From assembly GCA_001025035.1 (NCBI GenBank), contig LCZK01000002.1, forward strand, positions 1 to 64,000: a DNA stretch of 64,000 bases, read 5' to 3'. Positions 22,830-31,561 of the stretch are shown piece by piece; within the stretch, counting starts at the first letter, position 1, and every line of letters begins with the position of its first letter. The stretch comes from Actinobacteria bacterium IMCC26207 (lineage in GTDB: Bacteria > Actinomycetota > Acidimicrobiia > Acidimicrobiales > Microtrichaceae). Both the position numbers and the translations under genes were made by a program. Below the pieces are notes generated by a model. The model did not search any database and was not told where the DNA came from. It saw only the letters and a list, made by a program, of their open reading frames with translations.

Positions 22830-25210
22830 TTCTGCAGAACCTGAGCGGCCGACGGATCTTCATTACGGGTGGAACAGGTTTTGTGGGAACAGCGCTCGTC
22901 GAGCGACTGCTTCGCTGCGTTCCCGATTGCCAACTCGTGTTGTTGGTTCGAGATGGCCGCCGCAGTTCAGCCGAGCAGCGAGTACAGAAGGAGATCCTTC
23001 GCAACGACTGCTTTGATCGCCTGCGAGAAGAACTCGGCGCTGAAGGCTTTGAGCAGATGACAAGCCGGGTGCAGGCAGTCTCGGGTGACGTTGGCACCGA
23101 CGGTCTTGGCCTAGATGAGGCTGGCCGTGCGGCCCTTGCGAGTTGCACCACGGTGATTCACTCAGCGGCCACTGTTGCGTTCGACTCGCCACTTGACCGA
23201 GCGGTTGAAGTCAATCTGCTCGGGCCGGTGCGCATCGCAGAGATGCTGCATGAGCTTGGGGTATCACCTCACTTGGTCTGCGTGAGCACCTGTTATGTGG
23301 CTGGCAATCGTCGCGGCTCGGCACTTGAAGAACCAGTGGACAGTAACGACTTTGTCTCGACCTTGGATTGGCGTGCCGAGGTTGCAGCCGCTCGTCGGTC
23401 TCGAAGCGACACCGACGCAGAGAGCCGTGCGCCTGACAAGCTTCGAGAGTTTGGGGATCGGGCGAGATTCGAACTTGGATCTGCCGGCGGCCCCCTGCTT
23501 GCCGAGCGCACCGAAGCGCTACGCAAAGAGTGGGCGCATGCCCGCATGGTAGAGATTGGTCGCGCCCGTGCCGCCTCGGTGGGCTGGCCTGATGCTTATG
23601 CCTTTACCAAAGCGCTGAGCGAGGTGGCCACAGCACAGACTCTTCGCTCCTACGGAGATTCAGCTGCCCGACTGAGCGTGGTGCGACCCTCGATTATCGA
23701 GTCAGCTTTGCTTGAACCCAAACCCGGTTGGATTCGCGGATTCCGCATGGCGGAGCCGATCATCTTGTCCTATGCCCGCGGCCTACTCAAAGAGTTCCCA
23801 GGGGTGCCCGAGGGTGTTGTAGATGTCATTCCCGTAGACATTGTGGTGGCTGCAATCATCGCCACGGCTGGTCGCGACGCGGACGTTCCTGCACATGTGC
23901 CTGGCCAGCCACATATCGTGCAAGTTGCGAGCGGATCGCGTAACCCGCTGAAGTATCAGCGATTGGTCGACCGGGTTCGCGAATGGTTCACCGAGCATCC
24001 CCTCTATGACCAGCACGGGCAACCGATCATTGTGCCCGACTGGAGCTTTCCGGGACGCGGTCGGGTAGAAGGCCAACTCAGTCGTGCAGGTGTTGTACTT
24101 CGCGCAGCCGAAAAAGTCGTGATCAATCTGCCCCTACGAGGAGCAGGCGCTCAACTGGGTGCAACCATTGAGGAGCGTCGCTCACAGACCGAGCGAGCAA
24201 AGTCTTATGTTGAACTCTATGGGGCCTACACAGAATGTGAAGCCGAGTATGGGGTTCAGCATCTGCTCACCCTGTGGGATTCACTGAACCCGACGGAACA
24301 AGCGCTCTTCGGGCTCGACCCTGCGGTCATCGACTGGGACGCGTACATCACGCAGATTCATTTGCCTTCGGTCGTCAAACACGGACGAGCGCGCTCCTCG
24401 CCCTCTCGTAGTAACGCCGAGGCTCGACCTGAGCGCTTGCGTCGAGCCGTGCTCTCACCCGAGCGCCACGTGGCAGCGTTCGACCTAGAGAACACGCTGA
24501 TTGCTTCAAACGTGGTCACCTCATATGCGTGGATGGCAACACGGCGCATGCCCACGGCTGAGCGTTTGAAGTTCGCTGCGCGGACACTGGCCGAGGGGCC
24601 CTCGTTGTTGGCGCAAGACCGCAAGGACCGCTCAGATTTTTTGCGATCCTTCTACCGACGCTACGACGGTGCACTGGTTGAGCAACTCGACCAGGACGCA
24701 CTCGAGCACTTCTCGGCAATGCTGCTGGAGCGGTCTTTTCCGGCTGCGATTCGACGGGTCCGCGAGCACAGAGCACTCGGGCATCGCACTGTGTTAATTA
24801 CCGGAGCGTTGGACTTCATTATCCAACCTCTTATGCCGCTCTTTGATGATGTGATCTGCGCCCGACTCGGCACAGCCCTTGACCGTTCCGGACGACTCAC
24901 GCTCACTGGCCAACTCGATGAGGTTCCTCCCACGGTGGAAGCCCGGGCCAGCATCCTGGCCGAGTACTGCTCAGCCGAGGGCCTGCTGCTTGAACAAAGC
25001 GTTGCGTATGCCGACTCCTCCTCCGACTTACCGATGCTCGAAGCCGTTGGATTTCCCGTAGCGGTGAACCCCGAGCCGCGGTTGGCATCCATTGCCCGCA
25101 AACGCGGTTGGCTTGTTGAGGACTTTCGACAGGCCAAAGGTTTTCGCCATTCGGTGCTGCCCTTCGCAACTCGCTGGCGGCCCTCCTCGACTGTGCGAGG
25201 CCAAGTATGA
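22826..25210 (+). CDS. Fatty acyl-CoA reductase-like SDR fused to HAD-IB hydrolase
   Basis: This 794-residue two-domain protein starts with an extended SDR of the NAD_binding_4 (male-sterility/fatty acyl reductase) type: TGGTGFVGTAL binds the dinucleotide, STCYVAG and the Y258-x3-K262 (YAFTK) form the active site, and VRPSIIESALLEPKPGWIRG is a family signature. A linker region at about 420-545 follows, then a HAD-IB phosphatase-like domain with motif I at D553 (FDLENTLI), LITGALDF and the motif IV-like SSDLPMLEAVG. In motif I the usual second Asp is Glu555. It probably reduces a fatty acyl-CoA or similar thioester; the HAD role is unclear. It overlaps ddl and the next gene by ATGA. Confidence 0.85.
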   Translation: MILQNLSGRRIFITGGTGFVGTALVERLLRCVPDCQLVLLVRDGRRSSAEQRVQKEILRNDCFDRLREELGAEGFEQMTSRVQAVSGDVGTDGLGLDEAGRAALASCTTVIHSAATVAFDSPLDRAVEVNLLGPVRIAEMLHELGVSPHLVCVSTCYVAGNRRGSALEEPVDSNDFVSTLDWRAEVAAARRSRSDTDAESRAPDKLREFGDRARFELGSAGGPLLAERTEALRKEWAHARMVEIGRARAASVGWPDAYAFTKALSEVATAQTLRSYGDSAARLSVVRPSIIESALLEPKPGWIRGFRMAEPIILSYARGLLKEFPGVPEGVVDVIPVDIVVAAIIATAGRDADVPAHVPGQPHIVQVASGSRNPLKYQRLVDRVREWFTEHPLYDQHGQPIIVPDWSFPGRGRVEGQLSRAGVVLRAAEKVVINLPLRGAGAQLGATIEERRSQTERAKSYVELYGAYTECEAEYGVQHLLTLWDSLNPTEQALFGLDPAVIDWDAYITQIHLPSVVKHGRARSSPSRSNAEARPERLRRAVLSPERHVAAFDLENTLIASNVVTSYAWMATRRMPTAERLKFAARTLAEGPSLLAQDRKDRSDFLRSFYRRYDGALVEQLDQDALEHFSAMLLERSFPAAIRRVREHRALGHRTVLITGALDFIIQPLMPLFDDVICARLGTALDRSGRLTLTGQLDEVPPTVEARASILAEYCSAEGLLLEQSVAYADSSSDLPMLEAVGFPVAVNPEPRLASIARKRGWLVEDFRQAKGFRHSVLPFATRWRPSSTVRGQV

Positions 25211-26472
25211 AAGCCCTCGTCGTTGACTACGAGATTGCTCGGTTTGGTGCTGCATTGATTGCCAGCACGTTGCGCCCAAGCACCCCAACGCGTCTTGGTC
25301 CGCTCAAGCTCAAAGAGCTGCCTCAGGCCGATCTACCAAACGCGGAGTGGGTTCGCATTGCACCGCGAATGGCCGGAATCTGCGGTTCGGACTTGGCAAC
25401 TGTGCACGGGCAATCAAGCCGCTGGTTTGAAACGATTGTCTCGTTCCCGTTTACTCCGGGCCACGAGGTCGTAGCCGATGATCCCAACGGCCAGCGGGTG
25501 GTTGTTGAACCCGTGCTCGGCTGTGTGGCTCGAGGGCTGAGCCCGCTATGCACTGCCTGTGCTGACGGAAGGCTCGGCAACTGCGAGCGAATCACACATG
25601 GAGGTCTAGATGCCGGACTCCAGACTGGATTCTGTTGCGATACCGGCGGCGGTTGGTCAACCGAGATGCTTGCGCACCCAAGCCAGTTGCACCCCGTTCC
25701 TGACGAGCTCAGCGACTCAGATGCAGTGATGATCGAACCAACTGCCTGCGGCCTGCATGCAGCGTTAGCGGCCGATGTGCAGCCCGATGAGACCGTGGTG
25801 GTGATTGGTGCTGGCACGCTAGGCCTGACGACCATTGCGGCACTCAATCGCTGGTCACCACCCAAGCAATTGATTCTGGCGGCCAAGTACGCCCATCAAC
25901 AGAGCTTCGGTCGAGAGTTCAGCACTGCCTGCGCCAAACCCACGGTGATCTGCGAGCCAGCGAAACTGATTCGAGTCGTGCGGAGCACGGTGGGCACACA
26001 CCTGTTGAGCTCAGAGGGCTCAGTGCACCCTGAGGATGACCCGTACAGCCGACTGTCGGGCGGTGCCGACGTGACGATCGACTGCGTGGGAAGCGCCGAA
26101 AGTCTTCGCACAGCCCTTGCTGTAACCCGCCCCGGTGGACGCGTGATTATGGTTGGCATGCCCGGTGTGCAAACCGTGGATCTGACCCCACTCTGGCAAC
26201 GAGAAATCTCACTCACTGGCGCGTACACCTATGGAACAGAATTAATCCAAGGCACACCGATTCGTAGTTTCGATCTGGCAGCCGAACTCGTTGCCGCAGC
26301 CGATCTTGGGCGCCTTGTTTCCGCCACCTACCCGCTAACGCGCTTTCCTGAAGCCCTCGCTCATGCCAGTAGTTCCGGTAGCCGCGGCGGCGTGAAGATC
26401 GCCTTTGACCTGCACTCCCCCGATTACCCCGCAGCACCCATGCTCTCGACTAGGAAGGCCGCTCGACGTTGA
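25207..26472 (+). CDS. Zinc-dependent alcohol dehydrogenase (MDR family)
   Basis: This 421-residue medium-chain dehydrogenase has the catalytic zinc site GICGSD and GHEVV, the structural zinc loop region CTACADGRLGNC, and the Rossmann motif VVIGAGTLGLTTI. An insertion of about 50 residues between the Rossmann motif and the GGADVTIDCVGSAESL segment makes it longer than the usual 340-380. The partner with the upstream reductase could be interconversion of a long-chain aldehyde and alcohol, judged only from context. It overlaps both neighbours by four bases (ATGA, then TTGA). Confidence 0.85.
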   Translation: MKALVVDYEIARFGAALIASTLRPSTPTRLGPLKLKELPQADLPNAEWVRIAPRMAGICGSDLATVHGQSSRWFETIVSFPFTPGHEVVADDPNGQRVVVEPVLGCVARGLSPLCTACADGRLGNCERITHGGLDAGLQTGFCCDTGGGWSTEMLAHPSQLHPVPDELSDSDAVMIEPTACGLHAALAADVQPDETVVVIGAGTLGLTTIAALNRWSPPKQLILAAKYAHQQSFGREFSTACAKPTVICEPAKLIRVVRSTVGTHLLSSEGSVHPEDDPYSRLSGGADVTIDCVGSAESLRTALAVTRPGGRVIMVGMPGVQTVDLTPLWQREISLTGAYTYGTELIQGTPIRSFDLAAELVAAADLGRLVSATYPLTRFPEALAHASSSGSRGGVKIAFDLHSPDYPAAPMLSTRKAARR

Positions 26473-28154
26473 GCCAGCAACCGCGATCCCATCAGCCACG
26501 ATCAACTTCAACGGGCAAGTCCGGATCGGGCCAGCCTGCACAGCGGCGCGGTAAGCAACTCGCTGCCCCGCGACCAGGACTAGTTCTTGATGTCGACCGC
26601 TCAACGCCACCAGTGATGTTGCATAGCGGCGAACAGTTCCGTTTAGAGCGCCTGCCTGCTGGCCGCAGCCGCATTATCTACCCGCCAGAGCCACTACCCG
26701 GCCTTGAGCACCCAGATGAAGCCATTCGCGAGGCACTGCTCAACCCAGTGGATTCTGACCCACTGCCAGCGCAACTCTTCTCGGGCATGAAACTCACCAT
26801 TGCGTTTGACGACATCTCGTTGCCGCTACCCAAGATGCGGCGGCCCGATATTCGCCAGCGTGTAATTGAAGCCGTACTCGACCTTGCAGCCGATGCGGGA
26901 GTAGATGACATCCACATCATCGCGGCCCTAGCTCTACACCGACGGATGACCGAAGCAGAGCTGCGCTATTGCCTAGGTGATCGCATTTACGATGCCTTTG
27001 CTCCACGCGGACAGCTGTATAACCACGATGCAGAAGACCCTGACGGCATGGTCATGCTGGGCGAGACTCGCCACGGCGAAGAGGTGCAGATGTCCAAGCG
27101 GGCAGCTGAATCTGACCTGATCATCTATGTGAACATCAACCTGGTCTCAATGGACGGGGGTTGGAAGTCAACTGCCACGGGACTCTCGGGATACCAAGGC
27201 ATTCGCCACCACCACAACGTCAAAACCATGCGCAACACCAAGTCGTTTATGGACCAAGAGAACTCGGAGTTGCACCGCAGCAACTGGCGCCAAGGTGACG
27301 TGCTCAAGTCTGCAGGAATCAACGTGTTCCAGATTGAGACCACCGTCAACAACGACTTGTTTGGTGACGGGCCGCTCTCGGTGCTTGCAAAGCGCGAATG
27401 GGAATGGTCAGCGAAGGATCGGGCCACATTCCTAGGTGTGAAGACTGGGCTCGACCGCCTTCCCCCGAGCGGGCGGAGAAGGATTCTGCATTCTTGGGAA
27501 GCACCGTATGCGCTGACTTCTGTGCATGCTGGCGAGGTCGAGGCAGTTCACAAACTGACCACGGCCGAGGTGTATAAGCAACAACTCATTTCGGTCGAAG
27601 GCCAAACCGACATTGTGTTGTATGGGCTTCCGTATGTGGGTCCCTACAACGTCAACTCAATCATGAATCCCATTCTGGTGATGTGTCTGGGACTTGGCTA
27701 CTTCTTCAATATGTACAAGGGCAAGCCTGTGGTTCGTGAGGGCGGCGTGTTGATCATGACGCACCCCACCACCAATGAGTTCCACCCCGTGCATCACCCC
27801 TCGTACATTGATTTCTTTGAGCAGGTACTCGCCGAGACCACTGATCCGATTCAGATTGAGCAGCGGTTCGAAACCAGCTTTGCAACCGACGAGTGGTATC
27901 GACATCTGTACCGCACCTCTCACGCTTATCACGGGGTGCACCCGTTTTACATGTGGTACTGGGGTAGTCACGCACTGGAACATCTGAGCCAGGTCATCAT
28001 TGTGGGAGGAGACCCTGCAACGGTTCGTCGGCTGGGATTCCGGCCGGCATCTACCTTGGCGGACGCACTTGAGATGGCCTCGGATGTTCTCGGCCCTGAC
28101 CCCAGCATCACCTATGTCAAGAACCCTCCGCTCGGAATGGCAGACGTAACATGA
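26469..28154 (+). CDS. LarA-like (DUF2088) protein
   Basis: This 561-residue protein has a LarA N-terminal-like domain: LTIAFDDISLPLPKMRRPDI, then IIAALALHRRMTEAELRYCLG and YNHDAEDPDGMV, matching the lactate-racemase fold that binds a nickel-pincer nucleotide. It is longer than LarA (about 430) and the C-terminal half diverges (PYVGPYNVNSIMNPILVMCL, THPTTNEFHPVHHPSYIDFF). So the activity need not be lactate racemisation; no lar cofactor genes are in the window. It begins with TTG overlapping the previous stop, and the first 35 residues are low-complexity and Gln/Arg/Ser-rich. Confidence 0.75.
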   Translation: MSQQPRSHQPRSTSTGKSGSGQPAQRRGKQLAAPRPGLVLDVDRSTPPVMLHSGEQFRLERLPAGRSRIIYPPEPLPGLEHPDEAIREALLNPVDSDPLPAQLFSGMKLTIAFDDISLPLPKMRRPDIRQRVIEAVLDLAADAGVDDIHIIAALALHRRMTEAELRYCLGDRIYDAFAPRGQLYNHDAEDPDGMVMLGETRHGEEVQMSKRAAESDLIIYVNINLVSMDGGWKSTATGLSGYQGIRHHHNVKTMRNTKSFMDQENSELHRSNWRQGDVLKSAGINVFQIETTVNNDLFGDGPLSVLAKREWEWSAKDRATFLGVKTGLDRLPPSGRRRILHSWEAPYALTSVHAGEVEAVHKLTTAEVYKQQLISVEGQTDIVLYGLPYVGPYNVNSIMNPILVMCLGLGYFFNMYKGKPVVREGGVLIMTHPTTNEFHPVHHPSYIDFFEQVLAETTDPIQIEQRFETSFATDEWYRHLYRTSHAYHGVHPFYMWYWGSHALEHLSQVIIVGGDPATVRRLGFRPASTLADALEMASDVLGPDPSITYVKNPPLGMADVT

Positions 28155-28182
28155 ACAGGGCTGCTATCAACAGGGCTGTGAC

Positions 28183-29097
28183 ATGAAGGTTCAGGTTCCC
28201 AATCCGCTGAACTGGGTGCGCGGGTTGGGTTTCCCGTATACCGCTGCTGCTACCCCTCGCGGAGTGGAGCCAGTAGCCCAGGCAAGCAAGCTTGGAGATT
28301 TTTATGACACCGAGTGGGCGCGTTCACCGCTCGCTCAGGCCACCCGTACTGCTGCGCTCGAAACAGTAGGCCGCGCAGTTACCTTGGCTGCGTGCAGGCC
28401 ACAGGTTCGAAACGCTGATCGAATCGATGTCCTCAGCGGACCCGCAATCTTTGTTGCGAATCATCAGAGCCATCTCGATACAGCACTTCTGCTCACCACC
28501 ATTCCAAAGCCCTGGCGGCAGCAACTCGTGGTTGCCGCAGCGGCTGACTACTTCTTTGATACTCGACACAGCGCAGCCCTAGCGGCTTGGGCCTATGGTG
28601 CCGTTCCAATGGAGCGCAACAAGGTGAGTCGTCGCTCGGCTGATCGTGCAGCAGGGCTGCTCGCTGATGGATGGTCGCTGTTGATTTTCCCTGAAGGCGG
28701 AAGATCAATGGACGGGTGGGGACTCCCACACAAAGGCGGTGCCGCGTACCTCTCCGTGAAGTGCAGTATTCCGATCATCCCGATTCACCTTGAGGGCACT
28801 GGTCGCGTGATGCGTAAAGGAAGCAAGACGCTGAACCCCCAAACAGTTGTGGTCAACATTGGTGCTCCCTTGCTGCCAGCGGATGGCCAGGATGCGCGCA
28901 GCTTTGCAGTGAGTATTGAGCAGGCTGTTGCTGAGCTCGCAGACGAGACCAGCAGTGATTGGTGGAGCGCACGCAAGCGGGCAAGCTCGGGAGAGACCCC
29001 GAGTCTGGCAGGGCCCGACCATGACTCTTGGCGCCGTGACTGGACCTCACCAGAGCACAAGCCGCTAGCGACCGAGCCCCGGAGTTGGCCCAACTAG
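28183..29097 (+). CDS. PlsC-type acyltransferase
   Basis: This 304-residue 1-acyl-glycerol-phosphate acyltransferase-like protein has motif I NHQSHLDTAL (HX4D catalytic pair), motif II region VPMERNKVSRR, motif III FPEGGRSMDGWG and motif IV IPIIPIHLEGTG. It transfers an acyl chain to a lipid acceptor at the membrane. It is the last gene of the ddl operon, 28 bases after the LarA-like gene; this gap has the imperfect repeat AACAGGGCTG twice. With the reductase and dehydrogenase it suggests ether-, wax- or other modified-lipid synthesis (inference). Confidence 0.88.
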   Translation: MKVQVPNPLNWVRGLGFPYTAAATPRGVEPVAQASKLGDFYDTEWARSPLAQATRTAALETVGRAVTLAACRPQVRNADRIDVLSGPAIFVANHQSHLDTALLLTTIPKPWRQQLVVAAAADYFFDTRHSAALAAWAYGAVPMERNKVSRRSADRAAGLLADGWSLLIFPEGGRSMDGWGLPHKGGAAYLSVKCSIPIIPIHLEGTGRVMRKGSKTLNPQTVVVNIGAPLLPADGQDARSFAVSIEQAVAELADETSSDWWSARKRASSGETPSLAGPDHDSWRRDWTSPEHKPLATEPRSWPN

Positions 29098-29118
29098 CCC
29101 AGAACGATCAGCAGATCG

Positions 29119-30627
29119 CTAGCTGCAGCGATCCGCCAACTCGGCTTTGCAGAACACCGTGAACTCCCCAGCTTGGGTTCCGACTACCCATTCAGGGTCC
29201 TGCTTCAGTTCTCCCGTGAGCTTGTCCGAGGTTCGCCAGATCAGGACATCGCCGTTTGATCCGGCCAACGACTTTTGCCAGCCCTCGCTCAAGCGCAACA
29301 TGTTCACATAAGCAACCATGGTTGCGGCCCCAGGGCGATCATCGACCCACGTATTTGCCTGGTCGCCGTATCGCCACTCCAAATAGTTGCCTGCAAAATC
29401 GTGAGTGGTCACACGCGTGTCGTTGCCAACTAAATCTCGTGCTTCTAGCCAGTCAACAGCCGCCACAGGAAACGCATCAAGTTGGTAGCTCGGACCAATC
29501 ACGCACCGCGCACCCGCCGCTAAGCAGAGCAGCAGGCCGAACCCTCCGAGTACCTTTGCCATTCGACCCGAAGGCAGCCCAACTGTTCCGATTCCGCGCA
29601 GGCCAATTGCAGCAAACGGCAGCAGTGCAACGGCTGCAATGGGAACGAGTCGCAGTCCAGAGAACCCAAGAATGACGAGCAACCCAACCATCACTGTCAT
29701 GGCATAACGCCGTTGTCGTATGCAGCCGAAGATTGCCAAGATGGCGATGGCAAGCATCATCCACAACATGGGTTCATCGAATCCAACCCGGCCCCACTCC
29801 TGATAACTCTGCAACGCTTCACGCTCGATCGGGTCGCCAAATTGCTTGGCAGGTAACAACAGCAGCGCAAACCTGTCGGGGTAGAGCGCACCGCCGATCA
29901 CCACTCCGAGCACTGCGGTTCCGGCAAGTGCGAACTGCTTTGGCATCAGCTTTCGCGTGTCAATCGTGGTGGCAACTAGGTACATTCCCAGCACGATCAA
30001 GCCGTAGAGCCAAGACCCGTGAACGTTGACCCATACTGCAAAGATGGGCAGCAACCACCAGGGGGATCGACCTTCTTTCCAGACCAAAACCATGAGGGCT
30101 AGCAGCACAAACCCAATCAAGTGCGGCCGACCATTCAGAAAGCTCAACAGGCAGATAAATCCAAGCCCAGCGGGCAGCAACACTGCGAGTAAGCCAGGCA
30201 GCGAACTTCCGTCTTGGGTGACCTCAGCAGCAGAGGGCGAGGCTGCGGCGACTAGCTCACTGGCCTCCGAACTTGCAGTCATGCGCACCAGCAAAGCCCC
30301 AAGCAAGCCTGCTAACGCAGCAGTAAGTAGGCGAAGTCCGGTTGCACCAGCCGCCCAATCAACAGCGCCTAGAACGATTGACCACCAGTAGCTCGGCACT
30401 GGGAAGTCCGTGCTGGAATATAAGAACGGGTTCTGGTTCGGAAGGCCGCCATCCACAATGAGGCGACCAGTGGCCAGATGAGTCAAGAAACTGTTGTCCG
30501 AGATGGGCGCCGCCGCTATGAGCGCTGACAATCCAGCGAACACCCACATAATCGGCGCATAGGTTCCCGGGATGGGCGCTGGCTCGGAAACAGCTAGGTC
30601 GGCATCGCTCGTGGCAGGTGCCGGCAC
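29119..30627 (-). CDS. Polytopic membrane protein, possible glycosyltransferase-like
   Basis: This 502-residue protein has about 10-12 transmembrane helices and a C-terminal soluble region of about 110 residues (DWLEARDLVGNDTRVTTHDF, GNYLEWRYGDQANTWVDDRP). The first loop (LTHLATGRLIVDGGLPNQNP, FLYSSTDFPVPSYWW) resembles the large loop of GT-C type or related membrane proteins in actinobacteria, where ND/HDF residues bind a lipid-linked sugar. I cannot name the family. GTG 30627 follows the tadC stop by 4 bases and is chosen on that ground. It may serve glycosylation of the Tad apparatus or be unrelated. Confidence 0.75.
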   Translation of the reverse strand: MPAPATSDADLAVSEPAPIPGTYAPIMWVFAGLSALIAAAPISDNSFLTHLATGRLIVDGGLPNQNPFLYSSTDFPVPSYWWSIVLGAVDWAAGATGLRLLTAALAGLLGALLVRMTASSEASELVAAASPSAAEVTQDGSSLPGLLAVLLPAGLGFICLLSFLNGRPHLIGFVLLALMVLVWKEGRSPWWLLPIFAVWVNVHGSWLYGLIVLGMYLVATTIDTRKLMPKQFALAGTAVLGVVIGGALYPDRFALLLLPAKQFGDPIEREALQSYQEWGRVGFDEPMLWMMLAIAILAIFGCIRQRRYAMTVMVGLLVILGFSGLRLVPIAAVALLPFAAIGLRGIGTVGLPSGRMAKVLGGFGLLLCLAAGARCVIGPSYQLDAFPVAAVDWLEARDLVGNDTRVTTHDFAGNYLEWRYGDQANTWVDDRPGAATMVAYVNMLRLSEGWQKSLAGSNGDVLIWRTSDKLTGELKQDPEWVVGTQAGEFTVFCKAELADRCS

Positions 30628-30631
30628 TGGC

Positions 30632-31558
30632 CTACATGCTCTTCTTGATCGAGAGCATCGCTGGGCCGAGCACAACCAAGAACAGCGCCGGGAAGATGCA
30701 GAACACCATCGGAATCAGCATCTTTACGGGAGCCTTCTGGGCACGTTCTTGAGCAAGCTGGCGGCGCTTGATTCGCATTTCTTCAGCTTGAGCTCGAAGG
30801 ACTCGCCCGATGGACACACCAAAGTTGTCGGCCTGGATGATGGAAAGAACAAAGGCTCGCAACTCGGGAACATCGCACCGCTCGTCCATAGCTCGGAGGG
30901 CATCCGAGCGGGCAGCTCCAGCTCGGGTTTCGCCAAGCATACGGGCGAACTCATCGGTGAGCGGACCAGGAACTGCAGTAATCACCCGGTCAAGGGCCTG
31001 TTCGAATCCAAGACCTGCCTCAACCGAGATGGTCAGCAGATCGAGCGTATCGGGCAGCGCACGCTGCATCGCGAGTTGGCGTGCAGCCACCTTTCGATTC
31101 AATGAAGAGTCCGGTCCGATCACCAGAACCAACATCAAGAGACCACCAGCAGCCAGCTTCATATTTCCGGTTAGTCCCGACAGGTTGAACACAAAGAACA
31201 CTAAGAACACCAGCACTGCGCCTACTACGGTCGCAACGCGAATCGCCAAGAAGCGATCAACAGCTGTAGGGGAATTGTTTCCCATATGGACAAACTTGAG
31301 CCGCACCTTCTCCACATACCCGGCCGGGGTTAGGCGACGACCGATACCTGTGAGGCCGCTGACAATCGGGGCAAACGCCCGCTCGCTCAGCGGGTCGAGC
31401 ATCTCTTGGTTGCGTTGGCTCTCGACTTCGTAACCATCAAGGCGTCGCAGCGAGGAGCGCATCATCTTGCGTTCTTCTAGCTGGGTAATGACCGTGTAGG
31501 CCGCAGTGCCAACTGCGAGCGCAATCAAGATGGTGGGCAACAACAACATTGGGGACAT
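30632..31558 (-). CDS. tadC: Tad pilus assembly inner-membrane protein TadC (GspF-like)
   Basis: This 308-residue type II secretion F-domain protein has an N-terminal helix (LLLPTILIALAVGTAAYTVI), two helices in the middle, the cytoplasmic GspF domain LPDTLDLLTISVEAGLGFEQ ... FVLSIIQADNFGVSIGRVL, and a final helix (MLIPMVFCIFPALFLVVLGP). Together with TadB it forms the membrane platform on which the TadA ATPase acts. Three bases separate it from tadB. Confidence 0.9.
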   Translation of the reverse strand: MSPMLLLPTILIALAVGTAAYTVITQLEERKMMRSSLRRLDGYEVESQRNQEMLDPLSERAFAPIVSGLTGIGRRLTPAGYVEKVRLKFVHMGNNSPTAVDRFLAIRVATVVGAVLVFLVFFVFNLSGLTGNMKLAAGGLLMLVLVIGPDSSLNRKVAARQLAMQRALPDTLDLLTISVEAGLGFEQALDRVITAVPGPLTDEFARMLGETRAGAARSDALRAMDERCDVPELRAFVLSIIQADNFGVSIGRVLRAQAEEMRIKRRQLAQERAQKAPVKMLIPMVFCIFPALFLVVLGPAMLSIKKSM

Positions 31559-31561
31559 CTG

